Part shown: positions 13,987-22,508 of the stretch, in pieces
How the letters are laid out: each line of letters begins with the position of its first letter
How positions within the stretch are numbered: the first letter of the stretch is position 1
Source of the DNA: an uncultured Eubacterium sp.
Lineage (GTDB): Bacteria > Bacillota > Clostridia > Peptostreptococcales > Anaerovoracaceae
DNA length: 22,508 bases
Reading direction: 5' to 3'
NCBI GenBank assembly: GCA_900543485.1
Contig: UQRM01000036.1
Location: forward strand, 1 to 22,508
The notes under the pieces: generated by a model
What the model saw: only the letters and a program-made list of their open reading frames with translations
What the model was told of the DNA's origin: nothing
Databases searched by the model: none
Position numbers and translations under genes: made by a program

Positions 13987-15465
13987 TCAGATCACGATAC
14001 ATATGAAATACTCTTTGCCTTCATCGCTTATCTTCTGAAGAGAACGCTGCATCTTGACTCTGATGTTATCCGGAACGCCGGCTATCTTGGTCTCCATCTG
14101 TTCCGCCACCATCTCGTAAAGGGATTTTCCGAAGATATTGGTGTCCCATATCCCGTTAGGCGAGTTCTCCATCTCCTCTTTCAGACTGGTCACCAGATCC
14201 TCTGACTGTTTCTCGCTTCCCACCACCGGAGATATCTCCGTCGTTATATCCGTCCTGATGATATGAAGCGTAGGAGCCTTTGCCGTTATCTTTATCCCGT
14301 ACTTGCTTCCCTGCTTGAAGACCTCCGGCTCATCCAGCACCATTTCATTCAGCTTCGGCTCCACGATGCCATAGCCTCTTTCTTCCACCTGCTCCATGGC
14401 GCCCTTCAGCTTATCGTAAGCCCGCTTGGCCTCTGCGAACTCCTTCAACAGTCCGAAAAACTGGTAATCATCACTGACACGGGTACCCATCAGCTCGGTC
14501 ACTATCCTGTAGTAGAGGTCACCAGCCATGTTGAGCCGCAGCTCTATTTCCCCGGTTCCCATGTCTATATTCCTTATCTCGGTGCTCTCTATGGTATCGC
14601 CGTCGGCCAGCTCATCGGCGGCGCTCCTGAACTCCTCTATGGTATCAAAGCTATCAGCCCAGCTCCTGATGCTCTCCGTCACCTGCTCTTTCAGCCAGTG
14701 ATCCGGCTCAAGCCCCTCCATATATCCCGGGATACCAAAGACCACTTCTCTGACCGGGAACCTTCCCAGTATTTCTGTCATGATCCCATTTATTTCGTTT
14801 TCCGTTGCCCTGGCACAGTCCACTCTGGTCACAGGCACCCCGTATTTCCGCTCCATGGCCGCCGCTATCTCCCTGGTGGATTCCGATGAAGGATGAGTGG
14901 AATTGAGCAGCACGGCAAAAGGCTTGTTGAGCTCTCTCAGCTGTTCTATGACCCGCGCTTCAGCTTCCTCATAGCTGCTTCGCTCCATAGTGCCTATCGA
15001 CCCGTCGGTAGTGACGACAATGCCTACCGTGGAATGATCCTTTATCACCTTTTCAGTCCCCAGTTCAGCTGCTTCTTCAAAGGGGATACGCTCGTCGCTC
15101 CACGGCGTCGACACCATTCTGGCCTCCCCATCCTCCATATGCCCCATAGCTCCCGGTACCATGTATCCTACACAGTCGACCATCCTTATCTTGAGGCTCA
15201 CATTCTCTTCCGGTTCCAGCCTGACTGCTTCCGCCGGGATGAATTTGGGCTCCGTCGTCGTTATGGTCCGCCCTGTGCCGCTCTGTGGCATTTCGTCCAG
15301 TATCCTCTGCCTTTCATATGTATTATTTACATTGGGGATGACCATCAAATCCATGAACCGCTTTATGAACGTGGATTTTCCCGCCCTCACAGGCCCCACC
15401 ACTCCTATGTAAATGTCGCCGCCTGTTCGCTTGCCTATGTTCTCGTAAATGCTTATATTTTCCAA
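13987..15465 (-). CDS. spoIVA: Stage IV sporulation protein A, spore coat base ATPase
   Basis: SpoIVA polymerises with ATP on the forespore surface to form the basement layer of the spore coat; it is made in the mother cell. The protein shows GPVRAGKST (Walker A, 24-32), TTTEPKF (about 69-75), MVDCVGY (Walker B region, about 95-101), GTEKVIKDHSTVGIVVTTDGSIG and the C-terminal LDEPEVFKQGSKYGIK and GIWDTNIFGKSL stretches. All align by eye with the B. subtilis protein. I take the TTG at 15465 as start. GGGGAGG (15480-15474) lies eight bases upstream, and the resulting (M)ENISIYENIGKRTGGDIYI fits the B. subtilis N-terminus residue for residue in length, giving 492 residues, the B. subtilis length. 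An in-frame ATG at 15501 would add twelve residues and lies upstream of that ribosome-binding site. Confidence 0.95.
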   Translation of the reverse strand: MENISIYENIGKRTGGDIYIGVVGPVRAGKSTFIKRFMDLMVIPNVNNTYERQRILDEMPQSGTGRTITTTEPKFIPAEAVRLEPEENVSLKIRMVDCVGYMVPGAMGHMEDGEARMVSTPWSDERIPFEEAAELGTEKVIKDHSTVGIVVTTDGSIGTMERSSYEEAEARVIEQLRELNKPFAVLLNSTHPSSESTREIAAAMERKYGVPVTRVDCARATENEINGIMTEILGRFPVREVVFGIPGYMEGLEPDHWLKEQVTESIRSWADSFDTIEEFRSAADELADGDTIESTEIRNIDMGTGEIELRLNMAGDLYYRIVTELMGTRVSDDYQFFGLLKEFAEAKRAYDKLKGAMEQVEERGYGIVEPKLNEMVLDEPEVFKQGSKYGIKITAKAPTLHIIRTDITTEISPVVGSEKQSEDLVTSLKEEMENSPNGIWDTNIFGKSLYEMVAEQMETKIAGVPDNIRVKMQRSLQKISDEGKEYFICIVI

Positions 15466-15504
15466 AACAAATACCTCCCCATGTACTCCACTGTAAATCA
15501 ATAC

Positions 15505-15532
15505 AGTATATGAGGAGGCATCGTTTTTATTC
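15505..15532 (-). promoter_or_regulatory. Candidate sigma-E promoter of spoIVA
   Basis: The minus strand has GAATAAA (15532-15526) and, 13 bases later, CATATACT (15512-15505). The sigma-E -10 consensus is CATACA(A/C)T, so there is one mismatch; the -35 fits loosely and the spacing is one base shorter than usual. Predicted start is near 15498, about 33 bases before the TTG. spoIVA is a sigma-E gene in B. subtilis, which supports the assignment. Confidence 0.5.
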
Positions 15533-15541
15533 TCTATTATT

Positions 15542-17404
15542 TCATGATTTGTCGAAGGCCTCAGCCGCTATTTCCTCCACGACAGCTGCCTTGTCCCTGT
15601 AATTGGTGATACCCTTCCCTTCATTAGGGTGACTGGAAGAATATATCTGATCTGTGATGAAAGCACATACCAGCACCAGGCAAACCGGGATCAGCACCTT
15701 GAGCTTTATCTTCCTTATGATATTATCCAGGGCCGGAGCCAGCAGATAAACTATGGCCATGCCGCCCATACCGAAGGTCAGCAGACCTTCTCCGCATATC
15801 CGTCCGTTGAGATTGAGAAAATATCCGCTGTAGTCCCACCATCGCTGTCCGAATATCATCTCCAGGAAAAATGAAGTGAAATACTCCACGAAGCCGCACA
15901 GCACGATGGCCGCCACGAACTCCGCCAGAGGATTCCTCCTGAACTTATTCAGCAATACCAGTATCATGACGCCGCCCGCTCCATATATAGGCAGCCACGG
16001 CCCGTGAAGAACCCCTCTGTTGACAAAGACTCCGTCTTTGACCAGATGAAGGCTCACCTCCCACATCCATCCTATCAGTGAAAAGATGAAGAACAGCAAT
16101 ATCAGCGAAAGTATGGAATAATTCCTTATGTAATTAGGTGTATCCAGGCTTATCCTCCCGGCCAGTTCTGCTGACGGGAACAATCGTTCCGGATACTGCT
16201 CCCCTCTGAATATACTCTTGAGGCGTTTGATATTGTCGTTCCTGGCCTGCAGCTTCTCATACTCCAGATCACGCTCCGTGCCCAGCAGCATCACGCCCAG
16301 CCAGTTTTCCAGAAAACCTCTCAATCCTGTCGGCTTCTGCACCTCCGGAACCGGCTCGCTGATATACTTCATCACATCTCCGTAGCTTTCGGCCATCTCA
16401 TACACCTCAGGCCTGCGGAACAGATATGTATCGTCCAGTAACTGAGCTCCGGGTATGCCGTTCTCCTTGGCCAGCCATCTCAATTCCGTGTAATACTCGC
16501 AATACACAGCCGTCCTGTAGGCATTGGTGTAGAATACTGATGCCAGGCCCAACGTCACATAGTCAAGCAGGAACCATGGGAGGAAACTGAGGAATATCTT
16601 GAAACACTCCCACTTATGTCCCTTCATCATCCTCCTGGAAAGAGTTATGGCTTCATTTGCCTTGATATCAGGGTTTTCCGCCACTATATAAGGCACCAGG
16701 AAATACGAATAATGCTTGATAGGTATCCCGATTATAGTAAATGCCCACAATGTCCTGTAGACACTCAGCAGGAACATGGTGAAAGCCGACTTTGTCCATT
16801 TTCGCGACCGAGGCAGATACCCCAGCCTCGTCAGCGGTATCTTCTCGTATATCCGTCCTTCGAGGAAAAAGCGCCGCGACGTCACCACAAAACAATCTTT
16901 CACAAAAAACAGCAGACATGCGTGGAACATCATAGACAGCACGATGAACATTATAGCGACAAAGCTCTTGGAGCCAAACACATGGTCGGCCTTTTCGAAT
17001 ATCTCCACGTATATTTTCCCTGAGCTTACGGAGTTGACGATATCTGAAAAGACACCCTTGTCGCGCCCCAGTATCTTGCTGTCGTCGTTTTCCTTTATCT
17101 CAGTTTCCAGCTGGCGGGACATCTCGCGTCCCTCACGTATCTGCCCCATGAGTAGCTCATCGATGATGCCTTCCACCACGTCGCTGTTAGCCATACTCAA
17201 TCCCAGACCTATTCCCGACACCGACACGTTGAGGGTCTCATATCCTTCGTCTTCGCTACTTCCGCCATTGGATCGCAATATGTCCAATGACGAGCCGAAT
17301 TCAGCTCCTATGAACACCGCGAAAAGGCATATGGCCACGAACAGCCAGTAATGCTTTTTCAATGACTGCTTCGCGCTTTTCTTCAGTTCTTTTCTCTCTA
17401 TCAT
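15542..17404 (-). CDS. DUF975 / CmpB-type (putative ABC transporter permease) fusion membrane protein
   Basis: A 620-residue membrane protein with two recognisable parts. The N-terminal part resembles DUF975: RKELKKSAKQSLKKHYW before the first helix, then FFLEGRIYEKIPLTRL, helices at about 208-226, 232-242 and 268-290, and ANEAITLSRRMMKGHKWECFKI. After a soluble linker (about 310-425) the C-terminal part carries the signature of the putative ABC-transporter permease family (CmpB type): FSLIGWMWEV, NRGVLHGPWLPIYGAGG, EYFTSFFLEMIFGQRWWDYS and NLNGRI (about 441-535). Between helix 1 and helix 2 is an insert of about 105 residues, probably outside the cytosol. No ATPase partner is encoded nearby. 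The ATG at 17404 follows GGGAGATAAT. It lies 33 bases behind miaB and just ahead of spoIVA. Function unknown. Confidence 0.75.
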   Translation of the reverse strand: MIERKELKKSAKQSLKKHYWLFVAICLFAVFIGAEFGSSLDILRSNGGSSEDEGYETLNVSVSGIGLGLSMANSDVVEGIIDELLMGQIREGREMSRQLETEIKENDDSKILGRDKGVFSDIVNSVSSGKIYVEIFEKADHVFGSKSFVAIMFIVLSMMFHACLLFFVKDCFVVTSRRFFLEGRIYEKIPLTRLGYLPRSRKWTKSAFTMFLLSVYRTLWAFTIIGIPIKHYSYFLVPYIVAENPDIKANEAITLSRRMMKGHKWECFKIFLSFLPWFLLDYVTLGLASVFYTNAYRTAVYCEYYTELRWLAKENGIPGAQLLDDTYLFRRPEVYEMAESYGDVMKYISEPVPEVQKPTGLRGFLENWLGVMLLGTERDLEYEKLQARNDNIKRLKSIFRGEQYPERLFPSAELAGRISLDTPNYIRNYSILSLILLFFIFSLIGWMWEVSLHLVKDGVFVNRGVLHGPWLPIYGAGGVMILVLLNKFRRNPLAEFVAAIVLCGFVEYFTSFFLEMIFGQRWWDYSGYFLNLNGRICGEGLLTFGMGGMAIVYLLAPALDNIIRKIKLKVLIPVCLVLVCAFITDQIYSSSHPNEGKGITNYRDKAAVVEEIAAEAFDKS

Positions 17405-17437
17405 ATTATCTCCCGTCCTCCGGATATCACCGTCATG

Positions 17438-18796
17438 CTATCGCGCCAGCCTCCCCTTCAGACTGAAAGTTTTTCCTTCTGTGATCTCTACGTCCACCAT
17501 AGTTCCCGTCAGTTCCGGGCTGCCGGGAAAATCCACCAGCTTGAATCCCTCCGTCCTTCCTGTCATGGTCTTCGGATCTTTCTTGCTGGGACCATCCACC
17601 AGTACCTTCTCTATCCTTCCCTTATATGCCGCGTTTTTCTTCGCGCTTCCGGCATTGATGAGATCCACCAGACGGTCGAATCGTTCATGCTTGACATCTT
17701 CCGGTACTTGATCCTCATATCCGGCCGCGGGAGTCCTCTGTCTTATAGAATAGAGGAAGGTGAAGGCCGAATCATACCCCACCTTTCTCACCAGATCCAG
17801 AGTATCCTGAAAATCTTTCTCGGTCTCTCCCGGAAAGCCCACTATTATATCAGTGCTTATGGTTATATCCGGGACTGCTCTCCTCAGCTTCCCGACCAGC
17901 TCAAGATAACGCGTCCTGTTGTACTTCCTGTTCATCCGCATCAGCACGTCGTCGCTTCCCGACTGAACAGGCAGATGTATGTAATTGCACAGTTTATCAC
18001 AGTCCACGTAAGCCTGTATCAGCTTGTCAGACAAGTCCTTTGGATGAGATGTCATGAACCTTATCCTCTGGATGCCCGATATATCGTCTATCCCGTATAT
18101 GAGGTCGGCAAAATCCCACTGACGTCCCGTCCCGTCTATCCCTCTGTATGAATTCACGTTCTGCCCCAGCAGCGTTACTTCCTTGACTCCATCGGCCGCC
18201 AGCCCGGCTATCTCATCCAGGATATCCTCCGGATGTCTGCTCTTTTCCCTGCCCCTGGTATATGGCACGATACAGTAAGTGCAGAAGTTGTTGCAGCCGT
18301 ACATGATGTTGACGAAGGACTTGTGGGGATAAAGTCTTTTAGCCGGCAAGCCTTCCACGATATCCGCGCTGTCCTCGAAAACTTCAGCTATCTTCATCTT
18401 CTCCCCGTAAACTTTGGACAGAAGCTCCGGGAACCTGTGTATATTATGGGTGCCGAAAATTATATCCACCCACGGGTACTTGCTTTTGACCGTATCGATG
18501 ATGTGCTGCTGCTGCATCATACAGCCACAGACACAGGCCACATATCCCGGGTTCCGCTCTTTTATCTTCTTCAATTGTCCCAGGGTGCCGAAAAATCGCT
18601 TATCCGCGTTTTCCCTTATGCTGCATGTATTTATTATGGTTATGTCCGACTCCGCGGGAGTCGGCACCTCCGCGCAGCCACGCTCCTGCAGCATTCCCGC
18701 GATGGTCTCAGAATCGTGTTCGTTCATCTGACACCCGAATGTTATGATATTGTATTTCTTGCCGTCAAGCAGTCCCATTTCCTTATCCTTGTTCAT
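17438..18796 (-). CDS. miaB: tRNA-2-methylthio-N6-dimethylallyladenosine synthase
   Basis: A 452-residue radical-SAM methylthiotransferase that adds the 2-methylthio group to i6A37 of tRNAs reading UNN codons. The N-terminal UPF0004 domain holds the auxiliary cluster cysteines C22 (FGCQMNEHDSE), C58 (NTCSIRENA) and C92 (GCMMQ). The radical-SAM triad is C168, C172 and C175 in GCNNFCTYC, followed by VPYTRGREKSR. LLGQNVNSYRG and LPVQSGSD are MiaB signatures, and the end is a TRAM domain (EGFKLVDF... to the C-terminus). The ATG at 18796 follows AAGG and overlaps the gpsA end by 14 bases; a second ATG at 18778 (MGLLDGKKY) with AAGGATAAGGAA before it is equally possible. RimO and MtaB-type relatives are less likely because of the QMN and NSYRG signatures. 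Confidence 0.95.
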   Translation of the reverse strand: MNKDKEMGLLDGKKYNIITFGCQMNEHDSETIAGMLQERGCAEVPTPAESDITIINTCSIRENADKRFFGTLGQLKKIKERNPGYVACVCGCMMQQQHIIDTVKSKYPWVDIIFGTHNIHRFPELLSKVYGEKMKIAEVFEDSADIVEGLPAKRLYPHKSFVNIMYGCNNFCTYCIVPYTRGREKSRHPEDILDEIAGLAADGVKEVTLLGQNVNSYRGIDGTGRQWDFADLIYGIDDISGIQRIRFMTSHPKDLSDKLIQAYVDCDKLCNYIHLPVQSGSDDVLMRMNRKYNRTRYLELVGKLRRAVPDITISTDIIVGFPGETEKDFQDTLDLVRKVGYDSAFTFLYSIRQRTPAAGYEDQVPEDVKHERFDRLVDLINAGSAKKNAAYKGRIEKVLVDGPSKKDPKTMTGRTEGFKLVDFPGSPELTGTMVDVEITEGKTFSLKGRLAR

Positions 18797-19778
18797 GTTT
18801 CCTTGTCCGTCCCATGAGAAGCCCTACAGCTTCCGCTGCCGTTATCTCACCCTTTATCGCTCTGTATATTGCTTCGGTGATTGGCATCTCCACATTCTCA
18901 CGTCTGGCCAGTTCATAGGCGGCTTCGGTGGTGAACATCCCTTCTACCACCATACCGACTTTTTTCGTAGCCTCTTCAGGGCTCATCCCTTCACCTATCA
19001 TGATACCGCACCGCCTGTTCCTGGAGTGCATACTGGTACACGTCACGATAAGATCGCCTGTACCGGTAAGTCCCGCAAAGGTCTCCGGTCTGGCTCCCAG
19101 CTTGATTCCCAGCCTGGTTATCTCTGCCAGCCCTCTCGTCATCAATGCAGCCTTGGCGTTGTCTCCAAAGCCCATTCCATCCGATATACCGGCTCCCAGG
19201 GCGATGATGTTCTTGAGAGCACCTCCCAATTCCACACCTACTACATCCTCGGTGGTATAGACCCGGAATCTGTCTGTCATGAACAGGTCCTGCACTGCTT
19301 CAGCGGCTTTCAGGTCATAGGAAGCCGCAGCTACGGTGGTCGGCAGTCTCCTTCCCACTTCTTCCGCATGTGACGGTCCCGACAACACCACATACCGATC
19401 CAGATCCAGATGCTCCGCAGCTATCTCTGACATCCTCTTCAGACTCTTCTGCTCTATCCCTTTGGCCACGTTTATCACAATAGCGGCATTGCCTATATAC
19501 TCCAGCGCCGAAGTCAACGCTTCCCTGAAATGCTGAGCCGGAGCGGAAAAAAGGACCACATCGGCATCCTTGAGCGCAGCTTCCGTAGTATATGTTATCT
19601 CTATGTTATCGTCAAGCGGCACCCCCGGAAGATAATCCACGTTCTCACGATGTTCCTCCATGGATCTGAGATGTCTCTCGTCTATATCCCATATCCTTAC
19701 TCTATGGCCCTTTCCGGCCAGCACCGTAGCCAGAGCTGTCCCCCAGCTCCCGGCTCCTGTTATTCCTATGGTCTTCAT
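18783..19778 (-). CDS. gpsA: NAD(P)+-dependent glycerol-3-phosphate dehydrogenase
   Basis: A 331-residue cytosolic enzyme that reduces dihydroxyacetone phosphate to sn-glycerol 3-phosphate, the backbone for phospholipid synthesis. The Rossmann motif GAGSWGTA is at 8-15. The family signatures VNVAKGIE (catalytic-site K106), LSGPSHAEEV and GVELGGALKNIIALGAGISDG (K189) are intact, as is the C-terminal GMVVEGMFTTEAA segment. Its ATG directly abuts the plsY TAG (TAGATG), so the two are translationally coupled. GpsA product is the PlsY substrate, so the pair forms the first steps of phosphatidic acid synthesis. Confidence 0.97.
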   Translation of the reverse strand: MKTIGITGAGSWGTALATVLAGKGHRVRIWDIDERHLRSMEEHRENVDYLPGVPLDDNIEITYTTEAALKDADVVLFSAPAQHFREALTSALEYIGNAAIVINVAKGIEQKSLKRMSEIAAEHLDLDRYVVLSGPSHAEEVGRRLPTTVAAASYDLKAAEAVQDLFMTDRFRVYTTEDVVGVELGGALKNIIALGAGISDGMGFGDNAKAALMTRGLAEITRLGIKLGARPETFAGLTGTGDLIVTCTSMHSRNRRCGIMIGEGMSPEEATKKVGMVVEGMFTTEAAYELARRENVEMPITEAIYRAIKGEITAAEAVGLLMGRTRKHEQG

Positions 19779-20402
19779 CTACTTTCCCTCCTGCTCACGC
19801 GAATCGTCCTTCTTCTCGAATATGCTCATGATCGGTTCTTCCCCTCTGATGAGCCGTCCTATGTTGGATCTGTGCTTGACAAGCACTATCACCGCCACGA
19901 TTATCCCCAGATGCACGAAGTCAGGCTCCATGAAATATGACAGCACCGGGAAGCATATAGCTCCCAGTATAGACCCTACCGACATCCTCCTGGTTATCAA
20001 TACACCTATCACTACGATAGCCAGCGTAGCCAGCGCCATGAGAGGATTGAGCCCCAGCAGCGCGCCGAATGCCGTAGCTACGCCCTTCCCTCCTCTGAAT
20101 CCGAAGAAAACCGGCCACACATGGCCACAGAATACGGCTACCACACACCACATGGCTCCTGTGTTCCCTGCCAGCAAATATCCCAGCACCACGGCACAGG
20201 TCCCCTTCAGTATATCCACTACCAGCGTTATGGCTCCCGCCTTTTTTCCCATCACCCTCAGAGCATTGGTGGTGCCGGCGTTTCCGCTCCCCTCTTTCCG
20301 TATATCTATCCCTCTGGCCTTCGCCATCAGTATGGACGGCGAGATATTTCCGATAAAATAAGCTATCACAGCGGCCAGCACCGCCATCCATATATCATTC
20401 AT
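19779..20402 (-). CDS. plsY: Acyl-phosphate:glycerol-3-phosphate acyltransferase
   Basis: A 207-residue membrane enzyme that moves an acyl chain from acyl-phosphate to glycerol 3-phosphate, giving lysophosphatidic acid. The three PlsY motifs are seen: GSGNAGTTN (38-46), CGHVWPVF (92-99) and FRGGKGVAT (102-110). Hydrophobic segments are at about 5-24, 55-75, 80-100, 112-136 and 140-165, with a charged C-terminal tail ([12 protein letters not shown]). It overlaps the der stop by eight bases and is followed without a gap by gpsA. The ribosome-binding site AAAAGGGAG lies inside the end of der. Confidence 0.96.
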   Translation of the reverse strand: MNDIWMAVLAAVIAYFIGNISPSILMAKARGIDIRKEGSGNAGTTNALRVMGKKAGAITLVVDILKGTCAVVLGYLLAGNTGAMWCVVAVFCGHVWPVFFGFRGGKGVATAFGALLGLNPLMALATLAIVVIGVLITRRMSVGSILGAICFPVLSYFMEPDFVHLGIIVAVIVLVKHRSNIGRLIRGEEPIMSIFEKKDDSREQEGK

Positions 20403-21720
20403 CTTCCTTGTCTCCCTTTTCTCTGAATACGAATTTCAGTGACGTCCCCTCGAACCCGAAAGCTTCCCTTATCTTGTTCTCCATATACCTGGAATATGAG
20501 AAATGCATCAGGTCCCGGGAATTGACTTTGAAGGAAAAGAGCGGCGGCTTGACTCCCACCTGGGTCACATAGTATATCTTTAGCCGTTTTCCTTTGTCGG
20601 ACGGCGGTTGCTTCATCATCATGGCATCGGATATCAGGCTGTTGAGCTGGCCCGTAGGCACCCTCATAGCCCTGTTCTCGGCCACATATTTAGCCATTTC
20701 CACCACATTGTCCACACGCTGGCCCGTCAGCACCGATATGAACACCGACGGAGCGTATGACATGAAAGAAAGCTCCCTGGCCATCTCCTTTTTGAATTCG
20801 CTCATGGTATTGGTGTCCTTGTCGATAAGGTCCCACTTGTTGACCACCACAACGATGCCCTTTCCTGCTTCATGGGCCATGCCGGCTATCTTTTTGTCCT
20901 GCTCCGTTATACCATCCCTGGCGTCTATCATCAGCAGACACACATCACACCGCTCTATGGCCGCTACCGCCCTGATAACGCTGAATCGTTCTATATCCTC
21001 GTCCACTTTGCTCTTTCGCCTTATTCCGGCGGTATCTATCAGAAGGTACTTCTCTCCGTCCTTCTCAAAAGGCGTATCTATAGAATCCCTGGTAGTGCCC
21101 GCTATAGGCGATACGATAACTCGGTTCTCTCCCAGCAGCCTGTTGACAAGAGACGATTTCCCCACGTTGGGCTTGCCTATCATGGCTATCTTGATAGTGT
21201 CCTCATCCTCGTCTCCTGCCCCTTCCGGGAAGCTTTCGATTATTCTGTCGAGAAGATCTCCCAGATTGAGCATGTTGGCCGCGGAAACAGGTATCGGCTC
21301 GCCCAGTCCCAGCTCGTAAAAATCGTAAAAGTCATCCGGCAGCCTGGAAGTATCCACCTTGTTGACGGCCAATACCACTTCCTTGCCCGTCTTCATCAAC
21401 ATGGATGCCACCTCCCTGTCGGAAGCTGTTACTCCATCTTTCCCGTCCGTCATGAAAAGTATCACGTCGCACGTGTCCATGGCCAGCTGAGCCTGTTCCC
21501 TCATCTGCGAGAGGATGATATCCTTGCTGTCAGGTTCGATACCACCCGTATCTATCAGAGCAAAATGCTTGCCGGACCACTCGGCCTCAGCGTATATCCT
21601 GTCCCTGGTAACACCAGGAGTATCCTCCACGATGGAGACCCTCCTGCCTACCACCTTATTGAAAAATGTGGATTTTCCCACGTTAGGCCGCCCTACCACG
21701 GCCACTAAAGGCTTACTCAT
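20395..21720 (-). CDS. der: Ribosome assembly GTPase Der (EngA)
   Basis: A 441-residue protein with two tandem GTPase domains and a KH-like C-terminal domain; it is needed for 50S subunit maturation. First G domain: GRPNVGKST (10-18), [12 protein letters not shown] and NKVD (120-123). Second: GKPNVGKSS (182-190), [14 protein letters not shown] and NKWD (294-297). The C-terminal part contains the usual [11 protein letters not shown] and [30 protein letters not shown]. Its start overlaps the ftsY stop by eight bases and its end overlaps plsY by eight. An acidic insert ([10 protein letters not shown], about 166-175) separates the G domains, as in relatives. Confidence 0.98.
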   Translation of the reverse strand: MSKPLVAVVGRPNVGKSTFFNKVVGRRVSIVEDTPGVTRDRIYAEAEWSGKHFALIDTGGIEPDSKDIILSQMREQAQLAMDTCDVILFMTDGKDGVTASDREVASMLMKTGKEVVLAVNKVDTSRLPDDFYDFYELGLGEPIPVSAANMLNLGDLLDRIIESFPEGAGDEDEDTIKIAMIGKPNVGKSSLVNRLLGENRVIVSPIAGTTRDSIDTPFEKDGEKYLLIDTAGIRRKSKVDEDIERFSVIRAVAAIERCDVCLLMIDARDGITEQDKKIAGMAHEAGKGIVVVVNKWDLIDKDTNTMSEFKKEMARELSFMSYAPSVFISVLTGQRVDNVVEMAKYVAENRAMRVPTGQLNSLISDAMMMKQPPSDKGKRLKIYYVTQVGVKPPLFSFKVNSRDLMHFSYSRYMENKIREAFGFEGTSLKFVFREKGDKEDE

Positions 21721-22508
21721 AAGTTATCCCTTCCGCAAATTCTGCCGGTTCAAACTCTTTCAGGTCGTCGATTCCCTCTCCTACTCCTATGAACTTGACA
21801 GGCATGTCGAATTCATCCGCTATGGTTATGACGATGCCTCCTTTTGCTGTCCCATCCATCTTGGTCAATACGATTCCCGTTATATCTGCCGCCTCGCCAA
21901 ACTCCTTCACCTGCGAAACAGCATTTTTCCCTGTAGTGGCGTCCAGCACCAGCAGATTCTCTCTGGCCGCCTCCGGAAACTCCCTTCCGATCACCCGATT
22001 CATTTTCTCCAGCTCATCCATCAGATTCTTTTTGTTCTGGAGTCTTCCTGCCGTATCGCAGATGAGCACGTCTATACCCTTTGCCTTGGCCGACTGGATG
22101 GCGTCATATATGACGGCTGACGGGTCAGCTCCTTCCCCGTGCCTGATGACGTTTATACCGGCCCTCTCGCCCCATATGGAAAGCTGCTCCGCAGCGGCCG
22201 CTCTGAATGTATCTGCTGCAGCCAGCATCACGGTCTTCCCCCGGTTCCTCAGTCTGTGGGCCAGTTTCCCTATGGTGGTAGTCTTACCGCCTCCATTTAT
22301 GCCTATCATCAGAATGACCAGTGGCGTCTCCTGGCAGAGCGTATGAGCCGCGCCCTTGTCGATAAGCCGTTCTATTATTCCGCTGAGGCATTTCTTTATA
22401 TCCTCCGGCGCCGACAGGTTACTGCTCCTTATCTCATCCCGCAGCATCTCCACGATCTTCATGGTAGTGTCCATGCCCACGTCGGACGTTATCAGTATCT
22501 CCTCCAGC
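21713..22508 (-). CDS. ftsY: Signal recognition particle receptor FtsY, 5' end beyond window
   Basis: The last 264 residues of FtsY, the SRP receptor GTPase that brings translating ribosomes to the membrane insertion machinery. The visible part begins in the N domain ([20 protein letters not shown]), so the reading frame continues past the right edge; the methionine codon at 22480 is internal. G-domain motifs: [50 protein letters not shown] and the closing [12 protein letters not shown], typical of FtsY rather than Ffh (no M domain follows). The end overlaps der by eight bases. No upstream information is available for promoter or N-terminal A domain. Confidence 0.97.
   Translation of the reverse strand, partial: LEEILITSDVGMDTTMKIVEMLRDEIRSSNLSAPEDIKKCLSGIIERLIDKGAAHTLCQETPLVILMIGINGGGKTTTIGKLAHRLRNRGKTVMLAAADTFRAAAAEQLSIWGERAGINVIRHGEGADPSAVIYDAIQSAKAKGIDVLICDTAGRLQNKKNLMDELEKMNRVIGREFPEAARENLLVLDATTGKNAVSQVKEFGEAADITGIVLTKMDGTAKGGIVITIADEFDMPVKFIGVGEGIDDLKEFEPAEFAEGITYE

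Noticed and set aside
22478..22480. ATG at 22480 as the ftsY start
   Set aside because: The frame stays open to the window edge and the upstream residues [11 protein letters not shown] match the FtsY N domain, so this methionine is internal.

Overview
The window comes from the chromosome of an endospore-forming Bacillota, most likely an anaerobic amino-acid-fermenting clostridium. A clear SpoIVA shows that it makes spores. Shine-Dalgarno sequences are strong (AAGGAGG type), there are two sigma-54 enhancer-binding regulators, and the accessory genes look like amino-acid catabolism and transport. Placement below class level is a guess. Every gene lies on the minus strand, so transcription runs from high to low coordinates.

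Right part (about 22508 to 13987), conserved core: ftsY (its 5' end lies beyond the window), der, plsY, gpsA and miaB are packed with short overlaps or no gap, followed by a DUF975/CmpB-type membrane protein and spoIVA. The order der - gpsA - spoIVA resembles the Bacillus subtilis neighbourhood. SpoIVA appears to start at TTG and to have its own sigma-E-like promoter.

Middle part (about 13927 to 5848), accessory: a DHA2-type MFS exporter that may be leaderless, a stand-alone HisD-type dehydrogenase, and a PAS/AAA+/Fis sigma-54 activator. The activator is followed by about 390 bases of regulatory DNA and then an apparent operon of an NhaC-family antiporter, a saccharopine/lysine-6-dehydrogenase-like enzyme and a DUF3267 membrane metalloprotease. 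The regulatory DNA holds three ACGCA-N4-TGCGT palindromes. About 190-290 bases further downstream is a textbook -24/-12 promoter whose -24 box and spacer are the 3' arm and T-run of the terminator for the activator gene. This is the best-supported regulatory circuit in the window.

Left part (5847 to 1): a gene-free stretch of about 585 bases carries nine copies of an ATATGCCAAA-like element in strict alternation of orientation, forming four hairpin units plus a half unit. It is followed by a beta-CASP metallo-beta-lactamase RNase, a second sigma-54 activator with a sigma-70-type promoter, a class III (GABA-type) aminotransferase with highly expressed codon usage and a strong terminator, and the first 39 codons of a MATE efflux pump.

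No tRNA, rRNA, CRISPR array, transposase or phage gene was seen. The items I would follow up are the sigma-54 promoter built into a terminator, the alternating hairpin array, and the repeat-rich segment in front of hisD.
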